Positions 1 through 8,430 of a stretch of DNA of 45,422 nt are shown here, one piece after another. The notes under the pieces are model-generated. The model did not search any database, was not told the origin of the DNA, and was given only the letters and a program-made list of their open reading frames with translations. This DNA is from Marmoricola sp. Lineage in GTDB: Bacteria; Actinomycetota; Actinomycetes; Propionibacteriales; Nocardioidaceae. The stretch covers positions 1 to 45,422 of the forward strand of contig JAOPXK010000070.1 of assembly GCA_025965195.1 (NCBI GenBank), given 5' to 3'. Position 1 is the first letter of the stretch; each line of letters opens with the position of its first letter. The position numbers and the translations under genes are program-made.

Positions 1-8
1 CAGAAGGC

Positions 9-59
9 GTGGTCTCGACAAGCTCGACCACCGGGCTCGGCTCGACCACCGGCCCCTCG
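9..59. repeat. REP-like hairpin plus degenerate copies
   Basis: The segment gtggtctcgacaagctcgac followed by cacc can fold into an imperfect hairpin (gtggtc...gaccac). It is followed by two further partial copies of 'ctcgaccaccg' within 35 bp. From memory, such 'gtctcgacaagctcgacc' elements are scattered between genes in Nocardioides-type genomes; this cannot be verified here. It lies just downstream of the stop of the minus-strand gene ending at 75, so it may also act as a transcription end. Confidence 0.5.
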
Positions 60-74
60 ACCACCGCGTCGGAG

Positions 75-611
75 CTAGGCGGGGACCTCGGCACGGCAGA
101 CCCGGCACGGGCTCAGCTGGGACGCGAGTACGCCGGCAGGCTCGATGTCTTCACGGTTCGCCACTAGGGAGCAGTCGGCACGGTGGACGGTTGTCCCGCC
201 GGGTGTCATCACCAGGACGCTGCCCGCGTCACGCCCGGCGCCCGCAGGCCGCGAGCCGGCGGTGTTGTGAGCCACCGAGTCTGCGAGCAGGAGCAGGGTG
301 TCCGCCAGCCGCTTGTCGTTCTCCTTCTGGTCGGTCGCGATCCGGGCAAGCCACGCGCCGAAGTAGAGGAAACCGCCGCAGAAGGTCAGGCCGAGCCCGA
401 ACAGCGCCGACACGATGTAGGTCAGCTGGTCGTACTCGTAAGGCGTGTGCGCAGCGCCGTACCACCCGACGGCGATAACGACGACGCCGAGCGGAAGCAG
501 GGCGGCGCCGGCACCGAACAGGATCACCTGCAGCAGTCGGGCTCCGTCGGCGCGCAGGGGAGCAGCGCCGGAGACGGAGCGGCTTCCCGCACGAGGCAGG
601 GTCTGGGTCAT
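75..611 (-). CDS. Small two-helix membrane protein with C-terminal Cys/His motif
   Basis: This 178-residue protein is of unknown function. The ATG at 611 was chosen because it sits 2 bp after the stop of the upstream gene, whereas longer starts would run into that gene. Two hydrophobic helices (about residues 22-48 and 62-86) are followed by a polar linker. The C-terminal part reads VHRADCSLV, then a stretch ending LSPCRVC. That His-x3-Cys...Cys-x2-Cys spacing resembles the small zinc-binding modules seen at the start of Ada-type proteins, so metal binding is plausible but inferred. It is the last gene of the Liv-transporter run and is likely co-translated with the secreted protein before it. 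Confidence 0.7.
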   Translation of the reverse strand: MTQTLPRAGSRSVSGAAPLRADGARLLQVILFGAGAALLPLGVVVIAVGWYGAAHTPYEYDQLTYIVSALFGLGLTFCGGFLYFGAWLARIATDQKENDKRLADTLLLLADSVAHNTAGSRPAGAGRDAGSVLVMTPGGTTVHRADCSLVANREDIEPAGVLASQLSPCRVCRAEVPA

Positions 612-613
612 CG

Positions 614-2212
614 TCAGGCCTTTCGCAGGTCGGGTACGCCGGTCTGGAGACCGAGTTTGCACATTGCGCTGGTGCCGAGGCCGAGCGCGCCGAACTTGGT
701 CAGCCACCAGCCCAGGCCCGCGGCGACCAGCAGGCCTGCGAGCAGCAACATCCCGGGCACGCTGCCGAGCGGAGGCAGTCCAGCCACCTTGGCAACAGCG
801 GTCGGAGAACTCGAGAGGTCAACCGGCACGGTGGTGCCGGTCGGAAGGTCGGTGCTGGGCAGTCCGCCGGGCGGCAGGGTGCCACTCGATCCAGGGACTC
901 CGCTGGTGCTGGTGCCCGGGCCTCCGGAGGAGGGCACGGTCGGAATCGCGACCGTGGGTACGGCGCCGGCCTCACTGTTGGCGTTGCCGAGATAGATCAC
1001 GATCTTCGGCGGCGTGTCGACCAGTGCGCCCGCAAGGCTCTTCAGTGCACCAGCCGAGTCGGGCAGGCTGGCGATCAGCTTCGCGAGCTGGAGGGTGTCG
1101 AGCGCCTTGCGGAGCACGTTCGTGTCAACCGTGATCTTGAGTCCCTGCACCGCGACCGCCTCGCGCGTTCCGTTGACGGTCTTGACCGCCTTCGGAAGCT
1201 CGAAGGTGATGCCGAGCAACGCGAGGGTGCTGGCAAGGGCGTCGGGCAGCGCCGGGAGGGCGGTGGTGTTCCCTGCCGCGACGATGCCGTCCTTGGTGAT
1301 GGCGAAGGACTGCCCGGCGATGCTGAGGCTGCCGAACTGGGCCTTGACCACTGACGACGTCTTGCTCAGCGTGCTCGTCGTGGTGGTGGAGACGACCACG
1401 GACTCGGCCTTGATGATTCCGGCGAGCAGCGAGAAGTCGGTGAGGCTGCTGGTCCCCTGCGCGACGATCGTGTCGCCGTCGTACGTCGAACGGCTGATGC
1501 TGCTCATCCCGCCGAAGTCGACGATCGCGGAGAGGGCTGAGGGCAAGGCCAGGTTGTTGGTGTCCGAACTCGTTGCCCCGCCCGCGGCAGGCGCGGGAGG
1601 CGTCGCCTTGGGAGCGCCGAGCAGGCTGCCCAGGATGTCGGTGAGGCCGCCGAAGCCAGGGATGGACGGCAGGGCCGGGATGCCGGGAAGCCCGCCGGCG
1701 CCCGTGGCGGCCGGAGGGGCATCGGAATCGTCGGACACGGCATCATCGGGCGAGTAGCCGACGCTGGCGACGGTCTCCTTCGGACCGGAGGTCGTCCGCA
1801 TCGTCGCCCCGGGAGCGAGCGTGCTGCTCTGGGTCGCGACGTCACCGGGTGAGTTCGAGTTGACCTGGACCGGGTAGCCGTTCTTGGTCAGCGCCGCGGG
1901 CAGCCCCAAGCCGTCACCGATCGTCTTGAAGCCCTCGCCGATGGAGTCACCCGGCCAGAGCCACGATGCGCGCCCGTGACCGTTCGGACCAGAGGAGGCG
2001 TCGGTCTCGCTGTAGCCGAACTCGAGCTGGACCTGTGGGTCGGCCGGGATCGGGATCGCCGGCTCGATGATCTGGATCTGGAGCGGTGTCGCCGACGCGT
2101 TGGCGACGAAGCCGCCCAACGTGGTGTCTGCGCCTGCTGGCGACGGGATCATCATCGTGGTGAGTCCGGCCATCGCGACGGCCAGCACTACGCGCGTGGT
2201 CCTGGATCTCAC
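614..2212 (-). CDS. Secreted protein with C-terminal membrane anchor (choice-of-anchor type)
   Basis: This 532-residue exported protein has a Sec signal peptide (residues 1-28, ending SPAGA-D). The long extracellular part is rich in Ser, Thr, Ala and Gly. A Pro/Gly/Thr-rich stalk at about 415-460 precedes a hydrophobic helix near 487-508 (PGMLLLAGLLVAAGLGWW) and a short tail. The layout resembles actinobacterial 'choice-of-anchor' surface proteins, but no catalytic motif is visible. Its start overlaps the stop of the livF-like gene by 4 bp (ATGA), so it is made together with the ABC importer. It may be a surface accessory of that uptake system; this is inferred from context only. Confidence 0.75.
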   Translation of the reverse strand: MRSRTTRVVLAVAMAGLTTMMIPSPAGADTTLGGFVANASATPLQIQIIEPAIPIPADPQVQLEFGYSETDASSGPNGHGRASWLWPGDSIGEGFKTIGDGLGLPAALTKNGYPVQVNSNSPGDVATQSSTLAPGATMRTTSGPKETVASVGYSPDDAVSDDSDAPPAATGAGGLPGIPALPSIPGFGGLTDILGSLLGAPKATPPAPAAGGATSSDTNNLALPSALSAIVDFGGMSSISRSTYDGDTIVAQGTSSLTDFSLLAGIIKAESVVVSTTTTSTLSKTSSVVKAQFGSLSIAGQSFAITKDGIVAAGNTTALPALPDALASTLALLGITFELPKAVKTVNGTREAVAVQGLKITVDTNVLRKALDTLQLAKLIASLPDSAGALKSLAGALVDTPPKIVIYLGNANSEAGAVPTVAIPTVPSSGGPGTSTSGVPGSSGTLPPGGLPSTDLPTGTTVPVDLSSSPTAVAKVAGLPPLGSVPGMLLLAGLLVAAGLGWWLTKFGALGLGTSAMCKLGLQTGVPDLRKA

Positions 2213-2916
2213 AGCACTCCTCCGAGAATCATGTCGGCCATGTCCTTCTCGATTTCGTTGGGTTCGCCGGTCATGACTATCCGTCCGCCCGACATCACGG
2301 CGCCGTAGTCCGAGACGCGGAGCGCCGTGCGGGCGAACTGCTCGACGACCAGGATCGAGACGCCCGACTGGGCGATCCGGGCGACCGTCTCGTAGAGCTC
2401 GTCGACGATGAGCGGAGCGAGCCCCATGGACAGCTCGTCGAGCAGCAACAGCGCAGGATCGGACGCGAGGGCTCTCGCCATCGCGAGCATCTGCTGTTCG
2501 CCGCCAGACATCGTGCCGGCCAGCTGGGAGCGCCGCTGATGCAGCTGCGGGAAGTAGGAGTAGGCGGTATCCATCACGTCGCGCGCCGGGACTCCGGCGT
2601 ACGACACGAGGAGCAGGTTGTCCTCGACCGTCAGGTTCGGGAACACGCTGCGGCCCTCGGGGATGGTGGTCAGGCCGAGACGGGCAAGTTCGTCGGGCTT
2701 GGGGTTCTGCACGTGTACGCCGCCCAGGTGCACGTCGCCACTGGTCTGCTTCATCTGGCCGCTGATCACCTTGAGCAGCGTCGACTTGCCGGCACCGTTG
2801 GGTCCGAGCAGTGCGACCACTGCACCCTTGGGCACGGTGAGGTCGACGCCGCGAAGCACTTCGATGCGGCCGTACGCCGCGTGCAGGTCGATGACTTCGA
2901 GGATCGGGACACTCAT
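2209..2916 (-). CDS. livF: Branched-chain amino acid-type ABC transporter ATPase, LivF family
   Basis: This 235-residue cytoplasmic ATPase is one of two that power the Liv-type (HAAT) importer encoded here. Walker A is GPNGAGKS at about 38-45, the ABC signature MSGGE at 136-140, and Walker B LLLLDE at 156-161. The family-typical ending 'SDYGAVMSGGRIVMTGEP' is present. Its length is normal for LivF. It overlaps the livG stop by 4 bp and its own stop overlaps the secreted-protein start by 4 bp. The family takes up branched-chain amino acids, but also amides, urea and aromatic or steroid-derived acids, so the substrate cannot be read from this gene. Confidence 0.93.
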   Translation of the reverse strand: MSVPILEVIDLHAAYGRIEVLRGVDLTVPKGAVVALLGPNGAGKSTLLKVISGQMKQTSGDVHLGGVHVQNPKPDELARLGLTTIPEGRSVFPNLTVEDNLLLVSYAGVPARDVMDTAYSYFPQLHQRRSQLAGTMSGGEQQMLAMARALASDPALLLLDELSMGLAPLIVDELYETVARIAQSGVSILVVEQFARTALRVSDYGAVMSGGRIVMTGEPNEIEKDMADMILGGVL

Positions 2917-3674
2917 GGCTTCACCGGCTCCAGCTCGGTCGTCGCGTCGTCGGAGTAACCGAGATATGCCTTCTGCACAACGGGATTCGCCCGGACCTCC
3001 GCAGGGGTGCCCGACGCGATGATCGAGCCGAAGTCGAGGACATGAATCTCATGGCAGACGTTCATCACCAGGTCCATGTCGTGCTCGACCATCAGGATCG
3101 CGGTGCCTTCGGAGGCGAGCTCGCGCAGCAGCTCGCCGAAGATCTCGGTCTCGGTTTCGTCGAGACCGGACGACGGCTCGTCGAGCAACAGCAGCTTGGG
3201 TTCACACGCGAGCGCGCGAGCCAGCTCGAGGAGGCGGGCGGTGCCGGTCGGGATCGAGTCGGCGGCGTCGTCGGCGTAGTCGAGGATGCCGACGCGTTCG
3301 AGCAAGAGGTCGGCATCCTGCGTCGTACGCCGGAGAGCTCCGCGGAACCCGCCACGGATGTCCATGGCGACCCGCACGTTGTCGCGCACGTTGAGCGATC
3401 CGAACGCCTCGAGGCGCTGGAAGGTGCGGCCGATGCCGCGACGCGCACGGCGATGGACGGCGGTGTGCGTGACATTGTGGCCAAGGAACTCGACGCGTCC
3501 CTGCGTCGGTTTCTGCAGCCCACTGATGACGTTGAAGCAGGTCGTCTTGCCGGCGCCGTTCGGACCGATCAGGCCGGTGATCCGGCCGGGCTCGACCGAG
3601 AAGGAGGCGTTGTTGACCGCGGTGACGCCACCGAACTGGACGACGACGTTCTCAATGCGAAGCAGCGGCGGCAT
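2913..3674 (-). CDS. livG: Branched-chain amino acid-type ABC transporter ATPase, LivG family
   Basis: This 253-residue protein is the second ATPase of the importer. Walker A is GPNGAGKT at about 37-44 and Walker B is LLLLDEPSSGLDE. The signature region reads PTGTARLLELARAL in place of LSGGQ; I recall this kind of variant among actinobacterial LivG proteins, so it is not evidence of inactivity. The LivG-specific stretch 'RRGIGRTFQRLEAF' is present. The start overlaps the 3' end of the permease gene by 23 bp, indicating tight coupling. Confidence 0.92.
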   Translation of the reverse strand: MPPLLRIENVVVQFGGVTAVNNASFSVEPGRITGLIGPNGAGKTTCFNVISGLQKPTQGRVEFLGHNVTHTAVHRRARRGIGRTFQRLEAFGSLNVRDNVRVAMDIRGGFRGALRRTTQDADLLLERVGILDYADDAADSIPTGTARLLELARALACEPKLLLLDEPSSGLDETETEIFGELLRELASEGTAILMVEHDMDLVMNVCHEIHVLDFGSIIASGTPAEVRANPVVQKAYLGYSDDATTELEPVKP

Positions 3675-5607
3675 GGTCCGTCACCTCCCTCTCGTCGGAG
3701 GCGAGGTCCGGTTCGGCATCGAGGTCCTGGTCACCACGGAGATCGGGCATCGACCGGACCACTTCGAACGCCTGGTCTCGCAGGAACCGGCCGATGACGA
3801 ACAGCCGGTTGGCGAGGCCGTTGGAGTCGCGGCCGAGGGCGACCGCGCCGAAGCCGACGACCGCGAACGCGAGTCCGGCAATGGAGGGGTTGTCGCTCTG
3901 CAGGACCGGGAGCAGCATCAGGAACATCCCACCGAGTGCAGCGCCGGTGACCGAGGTGACGCCCCAAACCACGGCGACGAGCACCAGCAGCAGGCTCGAG
4001 AAGAACTGGAAGTCCTGAGCGCCGATGGTGCCGCGGAGCCCAGCGAAGAGCGCGCCTGCGAAGCCGGCAATGCCGGCCGACGCAGCGAAGAGGCCGACCC
4101 GGAGCCACCGCACGTCGAGACCGAGCGTCGCGCAGCCGGCCTGGCTGTCGCGCATGGCGACCAGCACCCGGCCGAGCTGGCCGCGTCGGAGCGCGAGCAG
4201 CAGGATCGCGACCAGGACGAAGAAGATCGACATCAGGACCACGTAGGAACCGGTGTCCGTGAAGCGAATGCCCAGCACCGACAGCCGTCCCGCAGTCAAC
4301 GTGCCGTTGAACCCGAACGCGTGCGAGTCCTGGAAGACCAGCTTGTCCATCAGCTGCCCGAAGGCGAGCGTGCTCAGCGCGAGGTAGAGGCCGGTCAGGC
4401 GCAGCACCGGCAATGCCACCAGGGCTCCGATGAACGCGGCGATCACGGCCGCGAGCAGCAGGCCGAGAAGGTTGGGAGAGTCGAGCTTCGCGTAGGCGAG
4501 CGCTCCCACCCCGGCAAAGCTGAACTGGGCAAGGGAGACGTGGCCGCCGTAGCCGGTGAGCAGCACCAGCGACAGCATCACGATGGCGTACGTCGCAGCC
4601 GTGCCCAACAGCAAGATGTTCGAGTTGGACAGGAACACCACGGCAACGGCGACGGCGAAGACCAGCACGCCGCCGAAGCTCACCGAACGGCCGAGGCTTG
4701 CCACCGGCGCGGACACGATGCCCTTGACCTGACCGATCCGCAGCTGGGCCTGGGGCATCAGCACGATCACGGCGAACAGGAAGAGCGTGGGCACGACTGC
4801 CCGGAGACCCGAGAACGCCGCGTCGCTCGGGAGATAGCCCACGGCATACGCCTGGATCAGGCCGAGACCCATGGCGCCGACGAACGTCAGCGGGAGGTTC
4901 TTGAGCTTGCCGAGCATCGCAGCGGCGTACGCGTTGATCACGAGCAGGGTGAGCGAGTAATAGTCCAGGCCGACGATCGGAGCGAGCAGGATGCCAGCCA
5001 GCGCAGCGAGCGATGTACCGATGGCCCAGGCGAGCGCGGCAACGACGTCGGGCCGACCGCCGTAGAGCTGGAGGAGCTCGGGGTTGTCGACGCTGGCCCG
5101 CATCGAGGCGCCGACACGAGTCCGGGTGAGCAGGAAGTAGAGCCCGACCGCGACCACGCCGGAGAGCGCGATCGTGAGGATCTGGTGCCAGGTCACGAAC
5201 AGGCTGCCGATGTGCGTGCCCGACTGGTTGAAGAACTGGTTGAGCGGTCGCGCGGCGGGCGGCCAGATCTGCTGGGCCAGCCCGATCACACCCACGAAGA
5301 TGCCGACCGTGACGACCAGCCCGACACCGACCGGTGCCTCACCGAGGCCGCGGGCGAGGACCCGCTGGACGAAGACCCCGATGAGTGGAGCCACCACGAA
5401 GACGACCAGGACGAACGCCAGCCAGCTCGGAAGGCCCTGCCGCACGCTGAAGTCCCAGAACACGAAGGCCATCAGCATGCCGAGGGCACCGTGGGCGACG
5501 TTGAAGACCCGCGTGGTGCTGTAGGTGAGCACCAGCCCGCTGGCCGCGATCGCGTACGCCGCGCCGGTGAAGATCCCGGTGACCGTGTAGGCCAGCAAGG
5601 CATCCAT
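3652..5607 (-). CDS. Fused LivH-LivM permease of Liv-type ABC importer
   Basis: This 651-residue polytopic membrane protein joins both permease subunits in one chain. The LivH-like half (about residues 1-300) begins MDALLAYTVTGIFTGAAYA and contains 'TRTRVGASMRASVDNPELL', the usual EAA-like cytoplasmic loop. The LivM-like half (about 320-610) contains 'LTGYGGHVSLAQFSFAGVGA' and 'GRVLVAMRDSQAG'. The ATG at 5607 was chosen because it lies 1 bp after the stop of the binding-protein gene; a start at 5652 would add 15 unlike-looking residues. The fusion explains why no separate second permease gene is present. A short acidic, cytoplasmic-looking tail follows the last helix. Confidence 0.9.
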   Translation of the reverse strand: MDALLAYTVTGIFTGAAYAIAASGLVLTYSTTRVFNVAHGALGMLMAFVFWDFSVRQGLPSWLAFVLVVFVVAPLIGVFVQRVLARGLGEAPVGVGLVVTVGIFVGVIGLAQQIWPPAARPLNQFFNQSGTHIGSLFVTWHQILTIALSGVVAVGLYFLLTRTRVGASMRASVDNPELLQLYGGRPDVVAALAWAIGTSLAALAGILLAPIVGLDYYSLTLLVINAYAAAMLGKLKNLPLTFVGAMGLGLIQAYAVGYLPSDAAFSGLRAVVPTLFLFAVIVLMPQAQLRIGQVKGIVSAPVASLGRSVSFGGVLVFAVAVAVVFLSNSNILLLGTAATYAIVMLSLVLLTGYGGHVSLAQFSFAGVGALAYAKLDSPNLLGLLLAAVIAAFIGALVALPVLRLTGLYLALSTLAFGQLMDKLVFQDSHAFGFNGTLTAGRLSVLGIRFTDTGSYVVLMSIFFVLVAILLLALRRGQLGRVLVAMRDSQAGCATLGLDVRWLRVGLFAASAGIAGFAGALFAGLRGTIGAQDFQFFSSLLLVLVAVVWGVTSVTGAALGGMFLMLLPVLQSDNPSIAGLAFAVVGFGAVALGRDSNGLANRLFVIGRFLRDQAFEVVRSMPDLRGDQDLDAEPDLASDEREVTDHAAAASH

Positions 5608-5608
5608 G

Positions 5609-7084
5609 TCAGCCGGCCGAGACGACGCGGTCGCAGGAGTACTTGGTCCCACCAGTGGCGACGAACTTGCCGCCCTGAACCTTCAGGAACCGCCAGCACT
5701 TACCCGTGGTCTTGCCTCCGACGTCCTGGGGCGCATGCATTCCTCCGGCGGTCCAGGCGTGGACCGACCTGAGCGAGTTGATCAGCGAGGCCCGGCTCAG
5801 CTTGCCGCCCAACGCCAGTGCGCGCTCGACGAAGAGCTTGGTGGCCGACCACGCGAAGATGCCGTAGAAGGTCGGGCTCGCGCCGGGGTGCACCTGCTGC
5901 AGCCACTGCGTGTAGAGCTGCGTCTCGCGGTTGCTGCTGGCCTCCTCGACCGGCACGAACTGCGCGAAGATCGTGATGCCCTCGACCGCGGATCCGCCCG
6001 ACTGGAGGAAGGCCTGGTCGTAGGCGCTCGGGTCGAGCATGAAGATGTCGGGCTTGAAGCTCTGCTGCTGCATCGCGCGGGCCAGCTTGATCACGTCCGA
6101 GGAGTCGCCGACCCACTGGACCACCTTGACGCCGTTGTCCTTCATCTTCTGGACGAAGGGCGTGTAGTTGAACTCGGAGACGTCGATGGCCTGGCTGTAG
6201 ACGTAGTGCATGCCTGCCCGCTCGTTGGCTGCCTGCTCCCGCTGGCCGTTGATCACGGCAGCCCCGGCGTTGAGGTAGAGCATCGCCGCGTGCTGGCTGC
6301 CGGACTTGTCGTGCTTGATGATGTAGTCCGGAATCGCGGCCGGCCAGTACTGGGAGTCGACACCCTCCGCGCCGAAGCAGGTGGTGCAGGCGTGTCGCTC
6401 CGGGGTGGTCGCAACCGCGCGCATGTCGGGGATGCCACAGCTCTGCGCCTTGGCGGCACCGCCTGAGTCGAAGGCGCCGAGCGATCCGACCACGGCGAAG
6501 TCGTTGTCGCAGGCAGTGGTGTACGCCGCAAGGTCGGCGCCGGCGTCGGTCCGGGTGTCGAGGGCCTGCATGGCGAGCTTGCGGCCACAGATGCTCGACG
6601 TCGAGTTGAAGTAGGCGATGTACGCCTTCGTGGCGTCCTGCGCCGACTGAAACAGCCCGGGCACCGGACCGCTGATGTCCGAGGCGTTGCCCACGGTGAT
6701 CGTGCTGTCCGTGATGCCGGTCTGGTTCTTGAAGCCGGCGCACGAGGCGCCCTTGGGCAGGTTCCCGCCCGTGGTGCTTGACCCGCCGGTCGTGCCCGTC
6801 GTCCCGGTCGTGCCCGTTGTCCCGGTCGTGCCGGTGGTGCCCGTGGTACCCGTGGTGCCGGTCGTGGCGCCGCCGGTCGGAGCCCCTGCCACGGGTGCTC
6901 CAGGCGTGCCCGAGGTCGAGCCGGGAACCCCGGCTGCCTGGGAGGTGCCGGCCACGGCCTCATTTGCTGCGCGAACTGCCTTCGGATTGAGCTGAGAACC
7001 ACCGCACGCCGCAAGAGCGAGCATGCCGCCACCGACCACCCCTGCGATCAGGATGCGGATCCGTGGCCGCCTGTGCGTGTTCAA
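5609..7084 (-). CDS. Liv-type ABC substrate-binding lipoprotein
   Basis: This is the extracellular substrate-binding protein (type I periplasmic-binding fold, LivK/HAAT family) of the adjacent importer. I place the start at TTG 7084: GGAGT ends 6 nt upstream, and the product begins with an n-region NTHRRPRIR, a hydrophobic core and a lipobox LALAAC with the lipidated Cys at residue 27. An in-frame ATG at 7138 lacks a ribosome site and would give a 44-residue leader. Between the lipid anchor and the ligand domain is a (TTG)9-type linker. The domain starts near GITDSTITVGNASDISGPVP. The substrate is unknown. Confidence 0.88.
   Translation of the reverse strand: MNTHRRPRIRILIAGVVGGGMLALAACGGSQLNPKAVRAANEAVAGTSQAAGVPGSTSGTPGAPVAGAPTGGATTGTTGTTGTTGTTGTTGTTGTTGTTGGSSTTGGNLPKGASCAGFKNQTGITDSTITVGNASDISGPVPGLFQSAQDATKAYIAYFNSTSSICGRKLAMQALDTRTDAGADLAAYTTACDNDFAVVGSLGAFDSGGAAKAQSCGIPDMRAVATTPERHACTTCFGAEGVDSQYWPAAIPDYIIKHDKSGSQHAAMLYLNAGAAVINGQREQAANERAGMHYVYSQAIDVSEFNYTPFVQKMKDNGVKVVQWVGDSSDVIKLARAMQQQSFKPDIFMLDPSAYDQAFLQSGGSAVEGITIFAQFVPVEEASSNRETQLYTQWLQQVHPGASPTFYGIFAWSATKLFVERALALGGKLSRASLINSLRSVHAWTAGGMHAPQDVGGKTTGKCWRFLKVQGGKFVATGGTKYSCDRVVSAG
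6789..6869. repeat. 9-bp tandem repeat coding Thr-Thr-Gly linker
   Basis: Nine consecutive 9-bp units of the form gtSgtSccS (plus-strand reading) encode a run of Thr-Thr-Gly in the binding lipoprotein. Copies differ at third-codon positions. It forms a flexible tether between the membrane anchor and the ligand-binding domain and may vary in copy number among strains. Confidence 0.85.
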
Positions 7085-7219
7085 AGCATCACTCCGTTCG
7101 GGCGTGCGGAAATAGAACCTGTTCTCGTTCATCATCAACGACGCGGGTGGCTCGCTGTTACGTGAGTCACACGAATGGTCCGATTTGTCTTGAATTACTC
7201 TCCCGCAGAGTGACGCCGC
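7085..7219 (-). promoter_or_regulatory. Probable promoter region of the importer genes
   Basis: This is the only sizeable non-coding gap in the minus-strand run between 75 and 15344. It separates the P450/dehydrogenase operon from the importer genes and so probably carries a second promoter. A small inverted repeat, cgtg-agtca-cacg, lies at about 7164-7176. GGAGT at 7091-7095 is the ribosome site for the TTG start at 7084. No confident -35/-10 pair could be assigned. Confidence 0.4.
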
Positions 7220-7579
7220 TCATGAGCCCTTCATCAATTTCTCCACGACGTTGTTGAGCCGGGCTCCGGTCGGCCAGCCGGCGTAGTGACTCAGGAAGAT
7301 CACGATCTCGCGAAGCGCGGCGGCGTCCAGCTCGCCCTGTTTGTGGGCGACCTCGAGCTGCAGCTCGAGGACGTCATGGTCGCCGCGGCCGGCGAGGAGC
7401 CCGATCAGCAGCAGCCTTCGCTGCGCGATGTCGAGGCCGGGTCTCGACCAGATGTCAGCGAAGAGGTGATCGGCGGTGATCCCGAAGAAGTCGCCCGGAC
7501 CGTCCTCGAACTTCCAGCCGTAGACCTCCGACATCTTCGCCAGTCCACGAGCGCGCAGTTCTTCGGGTGTCTCGGTCAT
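7220..7579 (-). CDS. Carboxymuconolactone decarboxylase-like protein (Rv0771 type)
   Basis: This 119-residue all-helical AhpD/CMD-like protein matches the family in length. The C-terminal motif EIVIFLSHYAGWPTGARLNN is typical of CMD. The CxxC of the AhpD branch is absent, so peroxidase activity is unlikely. In the M. tuberculosis cyp51 neighbourhood the equivalent gene is Rv0771. The start overlaps the stop of the dehydrogenase gene by 4 bp. It is the last gene of the P450 operon. The reaction is unknown; possibly a ring-lactone or beta-keto acid step. Confidence 0.85.
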   Translation of the reverse strand: MTETPEELRARGLAKMSEVYGWKFEDGPGDFFGITADHLFADIWSRPGLDIAQRRLLLIGLLAGRGDHDVLELQLEVAHKQGELDAAALREIVIFLSHYAGWPTGARLNNVVEKLMKGS

Positions 7580-8430
7580 TGGGTTCCCTCCAGTCCCAGG
7601 CCTGGGCCGAGCCGGTCCAGTGCCATTGCCGCCAGCGGCGTGTCCACGCCGAGGGCCTTGCCGAGCTCGAGGGCGAAGCCCAGATCCTTCTCGCCGAGCG
7701 CACGAACGTGCTCGAAGATCGGTCTCCAGGCGTCGTCAGCGGCCAGAGGAACGGTCGTGTCGCGGTACATGATCGCGCCGGCTCCACCGGTGATCTTGTC
7801 GGTGTGGCGGACGATCGCGCCGAGCTGGGCGAGGTCGATACCGGCCGCCTCGGCCAGGCGTTGCGCCTCGGTGACGGCGGTGAACGAGACGAAGTGCAGC
7901 AGGTTCCGCGCCAGCTTGGCGCTGGTGCCCGAGCCGACCGGACCGAGGTGTACGACGAGAGAGCCCATCTGCTCGAGCACCGGACGGCACCGCTCGAAGG
8001 CTTCAGGCGTGCCGCCCACCATGATCGCGAGGCGGCCGTCCGAGGCACCCATCGAGCCGCCACTGACCGGGGCATCGACGAGCGCGACGCCCTGGGCGGC
8101 TGCGACCGTGGCGAGGTTGCTGGCGGTGTCGGGGTGGATCGTCGAATGCACGACCACGACGAGCCCCGAGCGTGCAGCGCCGAGCAGCGTCGCAAGAACC
8201 TCCCGCACCTGGTCGTCGTCGCGGACCATCAGGCAGATCACGTCGGAGTTCTCGGCCACCTCGATGATCGACGTCGCCCTGGTGGCGCCGGCATCGACGA
8301 GAGCATCGACGGCGTCGGGGACCACGTCGTACGCCCAGAGGCCACCGGGCCAGTCGGCCAGGCGCAGCGCCATCGGCCTGCCGATCTGTCCCAAGCCGAT
8401 GAACCCGACCGAGGTGGTGTCGACCGTCAC
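7576..8430 (-). CDS. 3-hydroxyisobutyrate dehydrogenase-family oxidoreductase (Rv0770 type)
   Basis: This 284-residue cytoplasmic NAD(P)-dependent beta-hydroxyacid dehydrogenase carries the Rossmann motif GFIGLGQIGRPMA at about 9-21. The substrate loop is DAPVSGGSMGASDG (119-132) and the catalytic Lys, in GTSAKLARN, is near 172. Length and motif order are as in HIBADH-family enzymes. It probably oxidises a hydroxyacid arising in the pathway of this operon. It is coupled by 4-bp overlaps to the genes on both sides. Confidence 0.9.
   Translation of the reverse strand: MTVDTTSVGFIGLGQIGRPMALRLADWPGGLWAYDVVPDAVDALVDAGATRATSIIEVAENSDVICLMVRDDDQVREVLATLLGAARSGLVVVVHSTIHPDTASNLATVAAAQGVALVDAPVSGGSMGASDGRLAIMVGGTPEAFERCRPVLEQMGSLVVHLGPVGSGTSAKLARNLLHFVSFTAVTEAQRLAEAAGIDLAQLGAIVRHTDKITGGAGAIMYRDTTVPLAADDAWRPIFEHVRALGEKDLGFALELGKALGVDTPLAAMALDRLGPGLGLEGTQ

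Noticed and set aside
2913-3674. LivG signature motif PTGTAR instead of LSGGQ as a sign of inactivity
   Set aside because: Variant signatures of this kind occur, as I recall, in many LivG-type ATPases; Walker A and B are intact.
3286-5772. An 828-codon plus-strand open frame opposite the permease gene
   Set aside because: Composition is dominated by Glu, Gln, Arg and His with no domain; the opposite strand holds an unmistakable LivH-LivM permease.
6789-6869. Tandem 9-bp units in the binding-protein gene as a CRISPR-like or regulatory repeat
   Set aside because: Units are contiguous, in frame and encode a simple Thr-Thr-Gly linker.
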